Below, in pieces: positions 1 through 5,967 of a stretch of DNA of 14,462 bases (its first letter is position 1; each line of letters starts with the position of its first letter). This stretch comes from JANPCX01 sp046094425 (lineage in GTDB: Bacteria > Pseudomonadota > Gammaproteobacteria > Burkholderiales > Burkholderiaceae_C). Location of the stretch: positions 1-14,462 of the forward strand of contig JBJTHI010000318.1 in assembly GCA_046094425.1 (NCBI GenBank). Reading direction: 5' to 3'. Below the pieces are notes generated by a model, which was not told the origin of the DNA, did not search any database, and saw only the letters and a program-made list of their open reading frames with translations. The translations under genes and the position numbers were made by a program.

Positions 1-185
1 GTGTTGACCATTGCGTACTTCGACCGGTTGGGGGTGCCCCGGCTGTCATGACCTCAAACTCTCGAACCGCCTGGTGCGGACCCGCATGCCAGGTGGTGTG
101 GCAGGGGTGCCTCCGATAATGGAGGCCCCCTATGCCGATGACAGCGCCATAATCCAGCCCTTGCGCACCGCACCCTGCCACCACC
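1..185. other. 5' edge region upstream of pssA, no confident gene
   Basis: No gene is assigned here. One plus-strand frame is open from the window edge to a TGA at 49-51 and would give the tail VLTIAYFDRLGVPRLS; it could be the end of an upstream gene, but I do not recognise it. Downstream is a hairpin at 104-130 (separate entry) and two -10-like hexamers, GATAAT at 115-120 and CATAAT at 148-153, neither with a convincing -35. A promoter for pssA may lie here, but the sequence does not settle where. Confidence 0.4.
104..130. repeat. GC-rich hairpin upstream of pssA
   Basis: GGGG (104-107), a bulged T, and GCCTCC (109-114) pair with GGAGGC (121-126) and CCCC (127-130) around the loop GATAAT, giving ten base pairs. 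There is no T-run after it, so it is not a canonical intrinsic terminator. The loop itself resembles a -10 hexamer. It could be a protein-binding site or a 5' UTR structure; its role is unknown. Confidence 0.45.
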
Positions 186-1028
186 ATGAATCAGCCTGAT
201 ATGCACGACGGGGATACCCCCAACGACGACATTGATGAGGTGCCGCCGCCTGCACGTCCAAGACGCCGGGGCATTTATATCTTGCCCAACCTGTTCACGT
301 TGGCGGCATTGTTCGGCGGCTTTTATGCGGTGGTGATGGCCATGAACGGACGCTTTGAGCAAGCCGCCATTGGCGTGTTTTGTGCCATGGTGCTGGACAG
401 CCTGGATGGCCGGGTGGCGCGCATGACCAATACCCAAAGCACCTTTGGTGAACAAATGGACAGCTTGTCCGACATGGTGTCGTTTGGTGCGGCACCTGCT
501 TTGATCGTTTACGAGTGGGCCCTCAAGGGCATGGGCAAAGCGGGTTGGATTGCCGCCTTCGTTTATTGCGCCTGTGCGGCGCTGCGTTTGGCCAGGTTCA
601 ACACCAACATCAGCGTGGTGGACAAACGATTCTTCCAAGGTCTCCCGAGCCCGGCAGCCGCTGCTTTGGTGATGGGGTTCATATGGGTGATGGTCGACTA
701 CGGTTTGGACGTGCGCAACACTGGCCCCTGGTTGGCTTGGACCGCATTCGGTTTTACTTTGTTTTCAGGTTTGACCATGGTGACCAACGCGCCGTTTTAT
801 AGCTTCAAAGATGTGAGCTTGAAGCGCTCGGTTCCTTTTGTGGTCATCGTCGCTATAGCCTTGGCGATTGCCCTCATCAACGTTCACCCGCCCCTGGTGT
901 TGTTTGGGCTGTTCTGTCTATACGGTTTGTCGGGCTACGCGGTTTACGCTTGGCGGCGTATGAAAGGCAAACCGGTGAGCGTGATTGCTACCTCGACCGA
1001 CGAGCCTGATGAACGCGGCTTGCACTGA
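186..1028 (+). CDS. pssA: CDP-diacylglycerol-serine O-phosphatidyltransferase
   Basis: This membrane enzyme makes phosphatidylserine from CDP-diacylglycerol and L-serine, the committed step toward phosphatidylethanolamine. The 280-aa product carries the full CDP-alcohol phosphatidyltransferase signature D74-G75-x2-A78-R79-x8-G88-x3-D92-x3-D96, whose aspartates bind metal and the CDP moiety. Several hydrophobic segments follow, for example about residues 32-52, 58-73, 115-135, 155-172 and 215-255. The first roughly 30 residues are acidic and then Arg/Pro-rich, cytosolic and low complexity. ATG at 186 is chosen because the catalytic domain begins soon after; no strong Shine-Dalgarno is visible, and ATG at 201 is an alternative. 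The family match is PssA type II, as expected in betaproteobacteria, where pssA is often found beside branched-chain amino acid genes. The leucine attenuator begins only about 30 bases past its stop. Confidence 0.93.
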   Translation: MNQPDMHDGDTPNDDIDEVPPPARPRRRGIYILPNLFTLAALFGGFYAVVMAMNGRFEQAAIGVFCAMVLDSLDGRVARMTNTQSTFGEQMDSLSDMVSFGAAPALIVYEWALKGMGKAGWIAAFVYCACAALRLARFNTNISVVDKRFFQGLPSPAAAALVMGFIWVMVDYGLDVRNTGPWLAWTAFGFTLFSGLTMVTNAPFYSFKDVSLKRSVPFVVIVAIALAIALINVHPPLVLFGLFCLYGLSGYAVYAWRRMKGKPVSVIATSTDEPDERGLH

Positions 1029-1049
1029 TTGCTTTTCATCTGCTACATT
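1020..1049 (+). promoter_or_regulatory. candidate promoter for leuL-leuA-leuA
   Basis: TTGCAC (1020-1025) and TACATT (1044-1049) are separated by 18 bases, and the -10 is preceded by TG at 1041-1042, making an extended -10 (TGC-TACATT). It overlaps the pssA stop codon. Transcription would be expected to start around 1055-1058, at or next to the ATG of the leader peptide. Only half the -35 bases match consensus, so this is a moderate prediction; readthrough from pssA is the alternative. Confidence 0.42.
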
Positions 1050-1057
1050 CACCCTCT

Positions 1058-1117
1058 ATGAACACCTTCTCTGCCGCGCTGCTAGGCCTACTAGGAGACC
1101 CACGGGCTCGCGCGTAG
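1058..1117 (+). CDS. leuL: leucine leader peptide (attenuation)
   Basis: A 19-residue reading frame, MNTFSAALLGLLGDPRARA, lies in the leader before two leucine-biosynthesis genes. Four of five consecutive codons are leucine (CTG CTA GGC CTA CTA, 1079-1093), and three of these are CTA, seemingly rare in the neighbouring genes, which mostly use TTG, CTG and CTC. This is the expected design of a leucine-sensing leader peptide: ribosomes stall there when charged leucyl-tRNA is scarce. A perfect terminator hairpin follows 28 bases after the stop. No Shine-Dalgarno precedes the ATG and the predicted transcript start is almost at it, so translation may be leaderless or nearly so. It has no cellular role beyond being translated. 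The symbol leuL is by analogy of function and position, not sequence homology. Confidence 0.78.
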   Translation: MNTFSAALLGLLGDPRARA

Positions 1118-1153
1118 AGACACGTTCACACGTTTTCGACTACCACGGCCCGT
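1102..1153 (+). promoter_or_regulatory. proposed antiterminator pairing of the leu attenuator
   Basis: ACGGGC (1102-1107, plus a T1108-G1147 wobble) is complementary to GCCCGT (1148-1153), which overlaps the left arm of the terminator (1145-1152). The two structures cannot coexist. A ribosome stalled at the leucine codons (1079-1093) would leave 1102-1108 free to pair and block the terminator. A ribosome reaching the stop codon at 1115-1117 would cover 1102-1108 and let the terminator form. The geometry fits a simple two-state attenuator, but the stem is only six to seven pairs and this is inferred from sequence alone. Confidence 0.5.
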
Positions 1154-1181
1154 ATGCAAACAGCAGCGGGCCGTTTCGTTT
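1145..1181 (+). terminator. leucine attenuator intrinsic terminator
   Basis: ACGGCCCG (1145-1152) and CGGGCCGT (1167-1174) form a perfect 8-bp GC-rich stem with a 14-base loop, followed by a T-rich tail (TTTCGTTT, 1174-1181). It sits between leuL and leuA and is the expected premature-termination site when leucine is plentiful. It would also stop readthrough from pssA. The tail is interrupted by CG, so termination may be partial, which suits an attenuator. Confidence 0.75.
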
Positions 1182-1196
1182 GTGTGCGCTGTTTGC
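1156..1196 (+). repeat. 9-bp inverted repeat overlapping the attenuator loop
   Basis: GCAAACAGC (1156-1164) and GCTGTTTGC (1188-1196) are perfect reverse complements 23 bases apart. The left arm lies entirely in the loop of the terminator hairpin and the right arm lies about 27 bases before the leuA ribosome-binding site. The pairing would make a pseudoknot with the terminator, or a separate hairpin once the transcript has been extended past it. Its role is not known; it may be part of the antitermination switch or may shape the 5' end of the readthrough mRNA. Confidence 0.5.
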
Positions 1197-1233
1197 GAGT
1201 CAACACTCTGAAGTCATGCTTTGAAGGAACCCC

Positions 1234-2934
1234 ATGCTCTCGCAACCGCAAACGAAATACCGCGCTTTTGCACCCGTCGCCTTGCCCGATAGAACCTGGC
1301 CCAATGCCGTGCTGACGCGCGCACCGCTGTGGTTGAGCACCGACCTGCGCGACGGCAACCAGGCGCTGATTGAACCGATGGACGCCACACGCAAACTGCG
1401 TTTGTTCCAAATGCTGGTGCGCATTGGCTTCAAAGAAATTGAGGTGGGTTTTCCTTCGGCTTCACAAACCGATTTTGATTTTGTGCGTGTGTTGATTGAA
1501 GGGGGGCACATCCCTGGCGATGTCACCATCCAGGTACTCACGCCTGCACGTGAGGCCTTGATTCGCCGCACCTTTGAATCATTGGTAGGCGCACGCGCGG
1601 CCATTGTTCATGTCTACAACGCCACCGCACCCATCATGCGCCGTGTGGTGTTGGGTTTGGATGAAGACCAAACCGTGTTGCTTGCCACCACCCATGCGCA
1701 GTTGATCCGCGAACTGTCGCAAACGCAGCCATCGACTGCCTTCACCTTCCAATACTCACCCGAAATGTTTTCGGGCACCGAGTTGGCGTTCTCCAAACGG
1801 GTGGTCGATGCGGTGACTGAAGTGTGGCAGGCGTCGCCGCAGAACAAGTGCATCATCAACTTGCCTTCTACCGTGGAGCACTCCACCCCCAATGTATTCG
1901 CCGACATGATTGAGTGGATGCACAGACACCTGGCTCGGCGTGATGGCATTGTGTTGTCCGTGCATCCGCACAACGACAGAGGCACGGGCACGGCTGCTGC
2001 TGAGTTGGCCTTGATGGCGGGCGCTGACCGGGTGGAAGGCTGTTTGTTCGGCAATGGCGAGCGCACCGGCAATGTGGACTTGGTCAATTTGGCGCTGAAC
2101 CTTTACACCCAAGGCGTCTCGCCCGGATTGGATTTTTCAGACATTGATGAGGTTCGCCGCTGTGTCGAGCATTGCAACCAACTGCCTGTGCACCCGCGCC
2201 ATCCTTACGTGGGTGATTTGGTCTACACCTCGTTCTCGGGTTCACACCAAGATGCCATCAAGAAGGCATTTGCGGCACGCAAAGAAGGGGACATCTGGGA
2301 CATGCCCTATTTGCCTATCGATCCCAAAGACCTCGGGCGCAGCTACGACGCGGTGATTCGTGTCAACAGCCAGTCGGGTAAAGGCGGCATTTCCTATTTG
2401 CTGGAGACCGAGTACGGTTTGGAGTTGCCACGGCGGCTCCAAATTGAATTCAGCCAAGTGGTGCAAGCCGAGATGGACGACAGCGGCAAAGAAATGGCGG
2501 CAGCAGACTTGTGGCGAATCTTTGACCAAACCTACGCACTCAGCACCGCCAGCGAATTGCATCCGGCGGTGACAGAGCGCGCCAGCGGCGGTGTGGCGTT
2601 AACGGTGGATGTGACGCTGCAAAACCAAACGTTGCGTGTGACGGGGCATGGCAGTGGCCCCATCGATGCGTTTGTGCAGGGTTTGAACCAACACCTCGCA
2701 CCAACACTGCGTGTGCTGGACTACCACGAACACGCCTTACGCAGCGGCTCTGATGCCCAAGCCGTGGCCTATTTGGAGTTGCGTTTTGGTGATTCGCTCA
2801 CCGCTTTTGGCGTGGGGTGTGATGCCAACATCATCAGCGCTTCGCTCAAAGCCATTCTCAGCGGGGTGCGGCGCGCCATGGCAGACGGTGCCGTGGGCCT
2901 GGCGGCGCAGGCCCAAACAGCGCACACGCTTTAG
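1234..2934 (+). CDS. leuA: 2-isopropylmalate synthase, long (type 2) form
   Basis: This cytosolic enzyme condenses acetyl-CoA with 2-ketoisovalerate to give 2-isopropylmalate, the first committed step of leucine synthesis. The 566-aa product has an HMGL-type TIM barrel containing STDLRDGNQ (R39, D40 catalytic/metal), the metal-binding VHPHND motif (H244, H246) and the GNGERTGN loop. Beyond the barrel it carries the linker YLPIDPKDLGR and then SQSGKGG, characteristic of the actinobacterial/yeast-like subfamily. A C-terminal leucine-binding regulatory domain (about 430-566, with GHGSGPIDAF) follows. The start is supported by AAGGA at 1224-1228, five bases upstream. It is the first gene after the attenuator and lies 35 bases before a second, unlike leuA, so the two are probably co-transcribed. 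The length and all key motifs are intact, and end-product inhibition by leucine is expected from the family. Confidence 0.93.
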   Translation: MLSQPQTKYRAFAPVALPDRTWPNAVLTRAPLWLSTDLRDGNQALIEPMDATRKLRLFQMLVRIGFKEIEVGFPSASQTDFDFVRVLIEGGHIPGDVTIQVLTPAREALIRRTFESLVGARAAIVHVYNATAPIMRRVVLGLDEDQTVLLATTHAQLIRELSQTQPSTAFTFQYSPEMFSGTELAFSKRVVDAVTEVWQASPQNKCIINLPSTVEHSTPNVFADMIEWMHRHLARRDGIVLSVHPHNDRGTGTAAAELALMAGADRVEGCLFGNGERTGNVDLVNLALNLYTQGVSPGLDFSDIDEVRRCVEHCNQLPVHPRHPYVGDLVYTSFSGSHQDAIKKAFAARKEGDIWDMPYLPIDPKDLGRSYDAVIRVNSQSGKGGISYLLETEYGLELPRRLQIEFSQVVQAEMDDSGKEMAAADLWRIFDQTYALSTASELHPAVTERASGGVALTVDVTLQNQTLRVTGHGSGPIDAFVQGLNQHLAPTLRVLDYHEHALRSGSDAQAVAYLELRFGDSLTAFGVGCDANIISASLKAILSGVRRAMADGAVGLAAQAQTAHTL

Positions 2935-2969
2935 CATCGCAGTCATTCAGTCTATGGAGGAGTATCCGC

Positions 2970-4511
2970 ATGCCCGACCAACTCATTATTTTTGACACCA
3001 CCTTGCGCGACGGCGAACAGTCGCCCGGCGCATCCATGACCAAGGACGAAAAGCTGCGCATTGCGCGGCATTTGGAGCGCTTGCGTGTGGACGTGATTGA
3101 AGCGGGTTTCGCCGCTTCATCCAACGGCGACTTTGAAGCGGTGAAAGCCATTGCCGATGCCATCAAAGACTCCACCGTGTGTTCCTTGGCCCGTGCCAAC
3201 GACCGCGACATTTCGCGCGCTGCTGAAGCTTTGGCGGGTGCGCCCCGTTCGCGTATTCACACCTTCATTGCCACCAGCGAGCTTCATATGGAGAAGAAGC
3301 TGCGCATGACACGCGACCAGGTGTTTGAGCAGGCCAAGGCTTCGGTGCGTTTTGCGCGCAGCTTGGTGGGCGATGTGGAGTTCTCACCCGAGGACGGTTA
3401 CCGCTCTGACCCCGATTTTTTGTGCCGAGTGATTGAAGCGGTGATCAAGGAAGGTGCCACAACCATCAACTTGCCCGACACCGTGGGTTACGCCATTCCT
3501 GAGCTCTACGGCAATTTCATTTTGAATTTGCGCCAGCGTATTCCCAATGCAGACAAAGCGGTGTGGTCTGTGCATTGCCACAACGATTTGGGTATGGCGG
3601 TAGCGAATTCTTTAGCCGGAGTGAAGATTGGTGGGGCTCGGCAAGTGGAATGCACCATCAACGGCCTGGGTGAACGCGCTGGCAATTGCGCCTTGGAAGA
3701 GGTGGTGATGGCGGTGCGCACACGCAAAGACTATTTCGGGCTCACCCTGGGCATAGATGCCTCGCAAATCGTGCCCATTTCGCGCCTGGTGTCGCAAACC
3801 ACGGGTTTTGTGGTGCAACCCAACAAAGCGGTGGTGGGTGCCAATGCTTTTGCTCATGCGTCGGGCATTCACCAAGACGGTGTGCTCAAGGCGCGCGACA
3901 CCTACGAAATCATGCGTGCTGAAGATGTGGGTTGGAGCGCCAACAAAATTGTGCTGGGCAAGTTGTCAGGGCGAAACGCTTTCAAGCAGCGCCTGCAAGA
4001 GCTGGGCATTCAGTTGGGCTCAGAAACCGAAGTCAACGCCGCCTTTGCCAAGTTCAAAGAGTTGGCCGACCGCAAGAGCGATATCTTTGATGAAGACATT
4101 CTGGCGCTGGTGATGGACGAGTCCGTCACGGCGGAATCAGAACACTACCGTTTGTTGTCGCTCAAGCAGCATTCGGAGATGGGTGAGCGCCCTCAAGCGA
4201 CCGTTGCTTTTTCTGCGGGCACGGTGGAGCACCATGCGCAAAGCGAAGGCAATGGCCCGGTCGATGCCAGCTTGAAGGCCATTGAGTCCAAACTGCAAAC
4301 AGGGGCGGAAATGCTGCTGTACTCGGTGAATGCCATCACCTCGGGCAGCACAGAATCGCAAGGCGAAGTGACAGTGCGCTTGCAGCACGGCGGGAGGGTG
4401 GTCAACGGTGTGGGGGCGGATCCGGACATCGTGGTGGCCTCGGCCAAAGCCTATTTGTCAGCCTTGAACAAGTTGCACAGCAAAACCGAAAGGGTGGCGG
4501 CCCAGGGTTAA
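2970..4511 (+). CDS. leuA: 2-isopropylmalate synthase, classical bacterial (type 1) form
   Basis: It catalyses the same reaction as its upstream neighbour but belongs to the classical bacterial LeuA subfamily. The 513-aa product opens directly with the barrel: FDTTLRDGEQSPG (R13, D14), IEAGF (E44), NLPDTVGY, VHCHNDLG (metal ligands H202, H204) and INGLGERAGN. Then come the HASGIHQDG segment and a C-terminal LeuA regulatory domain from about residue 390 (GNGPVDASLKAIE, SGSTESQGEVTVRL) where leucine binds. The start is well supported by a strong GGAGGAG at 2956-2962, seven bases upstream. Length and ending are normal for the family, so the element immediately downstream has not truncated it. 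Having two active-looking synthases back to back suggests division of labour or differing leucine sensitivity; that is inference. Confidence 0.95.
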   Translation: MPDQLIIFDTTLRDGEQSPGASMTKDEKLRIARHLERLRVDVIEAGFAASSNGDFEAVKAIADAIKDSTVCSLARANDRDISRAAEALAGAPRSRIHTFIATSELHMEKKLRMTRDQVFEQAKASVRFARSLVGDVEFSPEDGYRSDPDFLCRVIEAVIKEGATTINLPDTVGYAIPELYGNFILNLRQRIPNADKAVWSVHCHNDLGMAVANSLAGVKIGGARQVECTINGLGERAGNCALEEVVMAVRTRKDYFGLTLGIDASQIVPISRLVSQTTGFVVQPNKAVVGANAFAHASGIHQDGVLKARDTYEIMRAEDVGWSANKIVLGKLSGRNAFKQRLQELGIQLGSETEVNAAFAKFKELADRKSDIFDEDILALVMDESVTAESEHYRLLSLKQHSEMGERPQATVAFSAGTVEHHAQSEGNGPVDASLKAIESKLQTGAEMLLYSVNAITSGSTESQGEVTVRLQHGGRVVNGVGADPDIVVASAKAYLSALNKLHSKTERVAAQG

Positions 4512-4666
4512 CCCAGGCCCGCATCTTTCACCAGGTCGCTCTTTTGCTTCAAGCAACACTGGATGGTCGCTTATTTTGTGGGCTTCGAAGATCAATTTCA
4601 GTTGATGTCGAGCGCTACGCACCCATGCGACAGCGCCTGGACGGCCGGATGCGGTCTCAACTCCTC

Positions 4667-4688
4667 GCCAATGCCCTCGGGCATTGGC
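4667..4688. repeat. 9-bp perfect hairpin with CTCG tetraloop
   Basis: GCCAATGCC (4667-4675) and GGCATTGGC (4680-4688) flank the loop CTCG. The hairpin is itself enclosed by the stem 4640-4647/4691-4698, forming a two-tier arm. It is part of the structured element and has no T-tail, so it is not a standard terminator. Confidence 0.6.
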
Positions 4689-4713
4689 TGCGGCCGTCTC
4701 GACCACCCCGGCT

Positions 4714-4737
4714 CGCCCATGCACTGCCGCATGGGCG
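4714..4737. repeat. 9-bp perfect hairpin CGCCCATGC/GCATGGGCG
   Basis: CGCCCATGC (4714-4722) pairs perfectly with GCATGGGCG (4729-4737) around ACTGCC. It lies just inside the right terminus of the inverted-repeat element. No T-run follows on either strand. Confidence 0.6.
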
Positions 4738-4812
4738 CGTCCCCGGTGAAATATGCGGGCTAGCCTTAGTTCATGAGGTTTGGCTTGAGGAAAGTCTTTT
4801 AAGTTTTTGATC

Positions 4813-4841
4813 TTGCGAGACTTTTCTCTCTCGCCTACACT
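4813..4841 (+). promoter_or_regulatory. sigma-70-type promoter for pbpG
   Basis: TTGCGA (4813-4818) and TACACT (4836-4841) are spaced by exactly 17 bases; each matches consensus at four of six positions. Initiation would fall near 4848, leaving a short 5' UTR of about 19 bases before the ATG at 4867. The promoter lies between the inverted-repeat element and the gene, so the gene does not depend on leu-operon transcription. Confidence 0.55.
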
Positions 4842-4866
4842 GCGCACCGTAGAGTGAAAGGTGGCT

Positions 4867-5955
4867 ATGCGCGGACTCATGAAATCAACGGCAGCGGTCT
4901 TATTGGTGCTTGGCCTGGCCTGTGGTTGGAGTGGCGCGGCTTGGGCTTCAAGCAACAAGAGCAGCGTGGGCAGCAAAAACGCCGCCCAAAGTGCAGCCAA
5001 AAAGTCAGACGGCAACAAGCGGGCCAAGGCGCAAAAAGCGACAGTTGCCAAAGGTGAGCGTGCCGACATTTCTTCCAGCAAATCCAAACCCCGTGTGGTG
5101 GTGAACAGCCGCCATGTCAAACGGGTGGTCGCTCCACCGCGTTTGTCTCACGGCCAGGTGTTTGGTTTGCATGAAACCACCGACGAGCTGGATCTCAAGT
5201 CCAGCGTGGCCTTGGTGGTAGACCAAGACACCAACGAAGTGTTGTTCAGCAAGAACTCCCAAGCCGTGTTACCCATTGCGTCGCTCACCAAACTCATGAC
5301 CGCGGTCGTGGTGGCCGATGCGAATTTGCCTTTGGAAGAAGTTCTCACCGTCACCGTGGACGATGTGGACACGGAAAAAGGCAGCCGTTCACGTCTGAAA
5401 GTGGGTACGGAATTGACGCGCGGCGAAATGTTGCATTTGGCCTTGATGTCTTCGGAGAATCGGGCTGCGCATGCCTTGGGCCGCAATTACCCAGGCGGTT
5501 TGTCAGCTTTTGTAGCGGCCATGAACCGAAAAGCGCGTGAATTGGGTTTGTTGGATACGCGTTATGTTGAACCAACAGGCTTGTCCAGCCGCAACCAATC
5601 CAGCGCAAGCGACCTAGCCAAACTGGTGGCTGCTGCCCATCGTTATCCCATGATTCGTGAGCTTTCCACCTCGCCCGAGTACTGGGTCGAGGTAGATCAT
5701 CAGGTTCAGCACTTCAAAAACACCAATGGTCTGGTGGGCAATGCGGTTTGGGACATCGGCCTGCAAAAAACCGGATACATCGCTGAAGCCGGTCGCTGTT
5801 TGGTGATGCAAGCCAAACTTGCCGGTCGCAAGCTGATCATGGTGTTTTTAGATTCGGCTGGACGTTATTCCCGCATCGGCGATGCGGAGCGCGTCCGCAA
5901 GTGGTTAGAAGAGAGTCTTCCGCAGGCCAACAGTGGCCGTTTGGCTGTGCAGTGA
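4867..5955 (+). CDS. pbpG: D-alanyl-D-alanine endopeptidase, PBP7/PbpG-like (S11 family)
   Basis: This periplasmic serine peptidase of the low-molecular-weight penicillin-binding protein class cleaves D-Ala-diaminopimelate crosslinks during wall remodelling. All three active-site motifs are present: S139-L-T-K142 (nucleophile and general base), S196-E-N198 and K301-T-G303. An N-terminal signal peptide (hydrophobic 8-20, AWA at 25-27 before cleavage) targets it for export. Residues about 28-90 form an unusual Lys/Ser/Ala-rich basic linker before the catalytic domain begins near 107. ATG at 4867 is preferred over GTG at 4861: AAAGG at 4856-4860 sits six bases before it, and GTG would overlap that site. 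Length (362 aa) is slightly above the family norm because of the linker. DacA-type carboxypeptidase is the alternative, but the short C-terminus without an amphipathic anchor favours PbpG. It converges with iclR, with 12 bases between the stops. Confidence 0.85.
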   Translation: MRGLMKSTAAVLLVLGLACGWSGAAWASSNKSSVGSKNAAQSAAKKSDGNKRAKAQKATVAKGERADISSSKSKPRVVVNSRHVKRVVAPPRLSHGQVFGLHETTDELDLKSSVALVVDQDTNEVLFSKNSQAVLPIASLTKLMTAVVVADANLPLEEVLTVTVDDVDTEKGSRSRLKVGTELTRGEMLHLALMSSENRAAHALGRNYPGGLSAFVAAMNRKARELGLLDTRYVEPTGLSSRNQSSASDLAKLVAAAHRYPMIRELSTSPEYWVEVDHQVQHFKNTNGLVGNAVWDIGLQKTGYIAEAGRCLVMQAKLAGRKLIMVFLDSAGRYSRIGDAERVRKWLEESLPQANSGRLAVQ

Positions 5956-5967
5956 ACAACCGTTTCC

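Larger units (their letters stand above)
4517..4760. mobile_element. putative MITE-like element with inverted termini and internal hairpins
   Basis: The segment is bounded by GCCCGCATCTTTCACCAGG on the left (4517-4535) and, on the opposite strand at the right (4742-4760), GCCCGCATATTTCACCGGG: 17 of 19 bases match. Inside are perfect hairpins: TTGCT/AGCAA at 4544-4556, ATCAA/TTGAT at 4591-4606, an 8-bp stem GACGGCCG/CGGCCGTC (4640-4647 with 4691-4698), and within it a 9-bp stem with CTCG loop (4667-4688). A last 9-bp stem lies at 4714-4737. No recognisable gene is inside. The roughly 244-base size, inverted termini and lack of coding suggest a non-autonomous transposable element. A clear target duplication is not visible. 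A structured RNA is the main alternative. Confidence 0.5.

Noticed and set aside
54..638. 194-codon minus-strand open frame at the left edge
   Set aside because: It is antisense to pssA, whose catalytic motif is intact; no domain is seen.
985..1224. 79-codon plus-strand frame spanning the pssA-leuA spacer
   Set aside because: It crosses the leader peptide, terminator and other paired elements in another frame, and shows no homology or ribosome-binding site.
4785..4800. GAGGAAAGTC resembling a conserved RNase P RNA motif
   Set aside because: The rest of the RNase P RNA core is absent and the match is too short.
4544..4810. 88-codon plus-strand frame within the inverted-repeat element
   Set aside because: Composition is dominated by palindromes and no protein family is recognised; non-coding structure explains it better.
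4807..4841. TTGATC as the -35 of the pbpG promoter
   Set aside because: The spacing to TACACT would be 23 bases; TTGCGA at 4813 gives the expected 17.
4458..5120. 220-codon minus-strand open frame across the 3' end of leuA, the structured element and the start of pbpG
   Set aside because: It runs antisense over two well-supported genes, has no recognisable domain, and its central part is explained by inverted repeats; I treat it as a chance frame in GC-rich DNA.
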